DNA of 9,121 nt, taken from assembly GCA_020860985.1 (NCBI GenBank), contig JAJBTG010000205.1, positions 2,341-11,461 of the forward strand, read 5' to 3'. The notes under the pieces were generated by a model. That model ran no database searches. It was not told the DNA's origin and saw nothing but the letters and a program-made list of their open reading frames with translations. The translations under genes and the position numbers were made by a program. Origin of the DNA: Oscillospiraceae bacterium (GTDB lineage Bacteria > Bacillota > Clostridia > UBA1381). Below, one piece after another: positions 7,244 through 9,121 of this stretch (within the stretch, counting starts at the first letter, position 1; the number at the start of each line of letters is the position of its first letter).

Positions 7244-7813
7244 ATGTATTTAATAGTGGGATTGGGAAATCCGGGAAAGCAATACGAAATGACGCGTCAT
7301 AATATCGGGTTTCACACAATAGATTATATGGCGGATAAAAATAACGTTAAGGTAAATAAGCTTAAATTCAAGGCACTCTACGGTGAAGCCGTAATCGGCG
7401 GCGAAAAAACATGGCTTGTAAAGCCGCAGACATTCATGAATCTCAGCGGCGAAAGCGTTATTGAATTTGCTAAATTTTATAAAATCCCGCCCGAGAATAT
7501 AATAGTGATAAATGACGATATTTCCCTTGAGGCAGGCAGAATACGCGTCCGCGCAAAGGGAAGCGCCGGAGGACACAACGGTCTGAAATCGATTATATAT
7601 CAGCTTCAAAGCGACGGCTTTCCACGCATAAAAATAGGCGTAGGAGCGCCGAGGAATGATGAATATGATTTGGCGGATTTTGTTCTCGGACTCTTTACAA
7701 GGGATTAAATCCCGATAATGGATGACGCTATTATAAGAGCGTCGGAGGCGGCGGAGGAAATAATCAGGAACGGCGCTCAGTCGGCAATGAACAGGTTTAA
7801 CGGAAACGCCTGA
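7244..7813 (+). pseudogene. pth: Peptidyl-tRNA hydrolase, interrupted by in-frame TAA
   Basis: Pth cleaves peptidyl-tRNA released from stalled ribosomes and recycles the tRNA. The start MYLIVGLGNPG at 7244 has GGGAGGA at 7233-7239; an in-frame TTG at 7196 gives unlike sequence. Catalytic and binding residues are present: Asn9 in GNPG, His19 in TRHN, Asn66 in FMNLSGES, Asp91 and Asn112 in GGHNGLKS. Codon 155 is TAA (7706-7708), so the product as written has 154 residues. The same frame continues with IPIMDDAIIRASEAAEEII and MNRFN to TGA 7811-7813, giving 189 codons, normal for the family. The lost 35 residues are the C-terminal helix region, so folding may suffer. A change from GAA to TAA is a likely origin. 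pth is essential in E. coli, so readthrough, a second copy or a consensus error should be considered. Confidence 0.9.
7706..7708 (+). other. In-frame TAA inside pth (codon 155)
   Basis: TAA lies between FTRD and IPIMDDAI, in the place where relatives read like FSKEExxxM, so a Glu or Lys codon is expected. The frame is unchanged on both sides, so there is no indel. Confidence 0.88.
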
Positions 7814-7840
7814 ATTTTGCCGCTCAATCATAGCTATAAC

Positions 7841-7947
7841 CTAACCGCAGATGTCCCCCGCCTTTATAGGCGGCGGGTTCCGCTTAATTTTTTCAGAGGG
7901 AGAACAATCCTGAAAACGTTGAACGACGGGGCTTCGCCCCTTATTAA
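7841..7947 (+). repeat. Structured intergenic repeat, copy C (pth-mfd gap)
   Basis: Third copy. The 5' module has CCCCCGCC TTTATA GGCGGCGGG: CCGCC (7858-7862) pairs with GGCGG (7869-7873), and CCC (7855-7857) with GGG (7875-7877) past a bulged C. TTCCGCTTAATTTTTT follows as in copy A, but the left outer arm has changed (CTAACCGCAG instead of CTAAATTAAG), so the outer stem is lost. The centre has TTTTCAG (7890-7896) / CTGAAAA (7910-7916). The 3' module is GTTGAACGAC, then GGGGC (7928-7932) / GCCCC (7936-7940), then TTATTAA. The copy ends at the mfd binding site. Confidence 0.83.
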
Positions 7948-7958
7948 AGAGGTAGAGT

Positions 7959-9121
7959 ATGGATTTTTCAAATATTTTAAAGGATTACCCGCCTTACGGC
8001 GGTATAGTAAAAAATCTTAATAATACGCCTATTTCGGTTGCAGGAGTGGTGGAGTCGGCGCTGGGTCAGCTTATTTATTCGCTTTGCCGCGAGAACGCGT
8101 CGTCCGGTATAGTGGTGACATACAGCGACATGGAGGCGCGCGCGCTTTACAGTGATTTGGAGCTGTACACCGATAAGGTACTGTATTTTCCGTCCAAGGA
8201 ATATGTTTTTTACAATATAGAAACAACGGGTCATCAAAACGAGCACAGCCGTCTGGCTGTGCTTGACCGTCTTATGAGCGAAAAGGACTGCATAGTTGTG
8301 ACAAGCGTTGACGCGATTTTGCAATACACGGCAAAGCGGGAGGAGTTTATAAACCGCGTAATTACGTTTGAAGTCGGTAAACGCTTTGATTTGTCCCGAC
8401 TTACGGAAATCCTTATTGAAATGGGCTACAGCAGAGAGGACATGGTTGAGGGTAAGGGTCAATTCGCGGTTCGCGGGGGAATCGTCGATATTTTCTCGCC
8501 CAATTATGAAAATCCGATAAGGTTAGAATTTTTTGATGATGAAGTCGATTCCGTGCGTTCGTTTGACAGCTATACGCAGAGAACTCTCGACAAGCTGGAT
8601 TTTGCGCGCATAATACCCGTGGTTGAGGCGATTTTGTCAAAGGAGAAAAGGTCGGAAATAGTATCGGCTCTTGAGGACGAGGTAAGGCGCGCAAAGCGCA
8701 GAAAGAACGATGAAACCGAATTTATCGCCGCGCTGAACGCGGATATAGAAAGCTTTAATGAGCGCGGATATTTTCCGTCAATCGATAAATATATATCGAT
8801 GATTTACGGTGACATTCCGACCGTTCTCGATTATTTTGACAAAGATGACATTGTTTTCGTAATCGACCCCAAACGAATAGCCGACAGGGGCAAAACCTTT
8901 GAATGGGAAAAGGGCGAGATTGTAACCGAGCTAAAGGAAAAGGGAATTTTGGGAAAGCAGAAATCGAACGACCGAAAATTTTTCCTGACGTACAGTGAAG
9001 CGATTGGTAAAATGACGCGGAAAAAGGTAATCTCGATTGACGTTCTTTCACATACGCGAACCGATTTTCTGTATAAGCATCTTGAATCCTTTACGACAAA
9101 AACGACAATTTCATTTCACGG
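7959..9121 (+). CDS. mfd: Transcription-repair coupling factor Mfd (3' end outside window)
   Basis: Mfd removes RNA polymerase stalled at DNA damage and recruits UvrA to start nucleotide excision repair. About 387 residues, the N-terminal third of a protein usually about 1100-1200 long, are visible with no internal stop. The start MDFSNILKDYP at 7959 has AAAGAGGT (7946-7953) just before it, at the end of repeat copy C. The region is the UvrB-like part that binds UvrA: GVVESALGQLIYSL near the start, then FPSKEYVFYN, VTSVDAILQ and, from residue 162, MVEGKGQFAVRGGIVDIFSP and NPIRLEFFDDEVDSVRSFD. The polymerase-interaction and helicase/translocase domains lie beyond the window. The pth-mfd order is common in Bacillota. 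Confidence 0.96.
   Translation, partial: MDFSNILKDYPPYGGIVKNLNNTPISVAGVVESALGQLIYSLCRENASSGIVVTYSDMEARALYSDLELYTDKVLYFPSKEYVFYNIETTGHQNEHSRLAVLDRLMSEKDCIVVTSVDAILQYTAKREEFINRVITFEVGKRFDLSRLTEILIEMGYSREDMVEGKGQFAVRGGIVDIFSPNYENPIRLEFFDDEVDSVRSFDSYTQRTLDKLDFARIIPVVEAILSKEKRSEIVSALEDEVRRAKRRKNDETEFIAALNADIESFNERGYFPSIDKYISMIYGDIPTVLDYFDKDDIVFVIDPKRIADRGKTFEWEKGEIVTELKEKGILGKQKSNDRKFFLTYSEAIGKMTRKKVISIDVLSHTRTDFLYKHLESFTTKTTISFH

Noticed and set aside
4957..7708. Stop codon reassignment (TAG or TAA read as amino acid) to explain the ribF and pth stops
   Set aside because: TAA ends infB, rbfA and glmU, and TAG ends truB and ribF at the expected protein lengths, so both still act as stops. A single TAG and a single TAA do not support a global code change.
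2251..7947. CRISPR array or transposon ends
   Set aside because: The copies are few, irregularly spaced by whole genes, differ internally, and have no spacers, transposase or clear target-site duplications.
7817..8020. 67-codon ORF covering repeat copy C and the mfd start
   Set aside because: It translates the repeat hairpins and then an alternative frame of mfd. It has no family features.

Overview
The window is a run of housekeeping genes, all on the + strand, from what looks like an uncultured clostridial member of the Bacillota. The evidence is the gene order (infB, rbfA, nrnA, truB, ribF), the strong Shine-Dalgarno sites of the AGGAGG type, the TTG start of ribF, and protein sequences that read like clostridial family members. 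Base composition is mixed (GCG/CGC codons alongside AT-rich stretches), so I would not name a genus.

Layout: positions 1-2249 hold the 3' part of infB (translation initiation factor IF-2). Then come rbfA (2400-2732), nrnA (2852-3796), truB (3793-4668, overlapping nrnA by ATGA), ribF (4696-5607) and glmU (5712-7076), followed by a strong intrinsic terminator at 7143-7176. After it a second unit starts with pth (7244-7813 in full frame) and mfd (7959 to the window end, incomplete). The first five genes form the classic ribosome-biogenesis and RNA-maturation cluster. glmU, pth and mfd come from a different conserved neighbourhood (the Bacillus glmU-prs-ctc-pth-mfd region), so the window joins two conserved blocks, without prs.

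Two things stand out. First, three genes in about 3.8 kb carry a lesion compatible with a single base substitution while otherwise looking intact: truB has His in place of the catalytic Asp (codon at 3904), ribF has an in-frame TAG (4957-4959), and pth has an in-frame TAA (7706-7708). In both stop cases the same frame continues with clear family sequence to a natural stop. TAA and TAG also end other genes here, so a simple code change does not explain them. They may be real mutations, recoding, or consensus errors in an assembled genome. Second, three copies of a structured intergenic repeat, built from a CCCGCC/GGCGGG hairpin module and a GGGGC/GCCCC hairpin module, occupy the infB-rbfA, rbfA-nrnA and pth-mfd gaps. 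Two copies begin within a base or two of a stop codon, and the third runs up to the ribosome binding site of mfd.

I see no insertion sequence with a transposase, CRISPR array, tRNA or rRNA, and no obviously foreign gene. The only candidate for something undescribed is the repeat family. The lesions are the points most worth checking against reads.
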